From NCBI GenBank assembly GCA_018262385.1, contig JAGSPQ010000339.1, positions 1-5,223 on the forward strand: DNA of 5,223 nucleotides, read 5' to 3'. The notes under the pieces were generated by a model. It made no database searches, was not told the DNA's origin, and worked only from the letters and a program-made list of their open reading frames with translations. A program made the translations under genes and the position numbers. This DNA is from Myxococcaceae bacterium (GTDB taxonomy: Bacteria; Myxococcota; Myxococcia; Myxococcales; Myxococcaceae). Each line of letters opens with the position of its first letter. The stretch's first letter is position 1. Of this stretch, positions 5,202 through 5,223 are shown piece by piece.

Positions 5202-5223
5202 GTCGTCGGTGCCTTTTCGCAGC
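5190..5223 (-). CDS. Possible C-terminal end of an unidentified protein (cut by right edge)
   Basis: Reading leftward from base 5222, ten codons give LRKGTDDEAE followed by TGA at 5190-5192. The acidic ending, G/C-rich third positions in most codons, and a terminator-like hairpin over the stop all fit the tail of a real - strand gene. Ten codons cannot identify a family. If real, this gene lies upstream of the transglycosylase on the same strand and is probably transcribed separately because of the terminator and the 223-base gap. Confidence 0.3.
   Translation of the reverse strand, partial: LRKGTDDEAE

Noticed and set aside
5174..5223. ATG opening a + strand frame to the right edge
   Set aside because: No ribosome binding site, A/T-ending codons unlike the other genes, and a basic, motif-free translation (MRQKRLTPPRRR). 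The - strand reading of the same bases fits better.

Overview
The window is a dense, high-G+C stretch of bacterial chromosome. Six proteins can be supported, one of them cut by the left edge, and a seventh fragment at the right edge is doubtful. Strong G/C preference at third codon positions, the LigD-type repair gene in Proteobacteria-like domain order, and a DUF4375 protein with a WGR-like tail suggest Myxococcota or a related delta-proteobacterial group. That assignment is an inference, because there is no rRNA or other marker gene here.

Left part (1-966): the C-terminal half of a sensor histidine kinase on the + strand meets a stand-alone receiver-domain response regulator on the - strand. 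Their stop codons overlap within a CTAG tetranucleotide. They are probably functionally related signalling proteins, but they are convergent rather than an operon.

Middle (964-2141): a 77-base divergent gap separates the response regulator from a + strand protein with a DUF4375 (DMP19-like) core and a C-terminal region resembling a degenerate WGR domain. That gene converges, three bases apart, on a - strand DUF5335-family protein. The stop codons of this pair also sit symmetrically in a small palindrome.

Right part (2227-4966): two - strand genes. The first in transcription order encodes a membrane-anchored lytic transglycosylase (transmembrane helix, coiled coil, SLT domain) that acts on peptidoglycan. 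About 50 bases downstream is a LigD-like non-homologous end-joining protein. This is the most notable gene here. It keeps the 3'-phosphoesterase domain, the OB-fold of the ligase and the primase-type polymerase domain, each with recognisable key residues. The nucleotidyltransferase (adenylation) domain that carries the ligase active-site lysine is missing in frame. It would therefore process and fill DNA ends but could not seal them itself. No Ku gene and no other ligase lie in the window.

The remainder (4967-5223) holds a possible promoter and a strong ribosome binding site for the transglycosylase, an imperfect inverted repeat, and a short terminator-like hairpin over the stop codon of what may be the end of another - strand gene. 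No RNA genes, mobile elements, CRISPR arrays or long repeats were seen.
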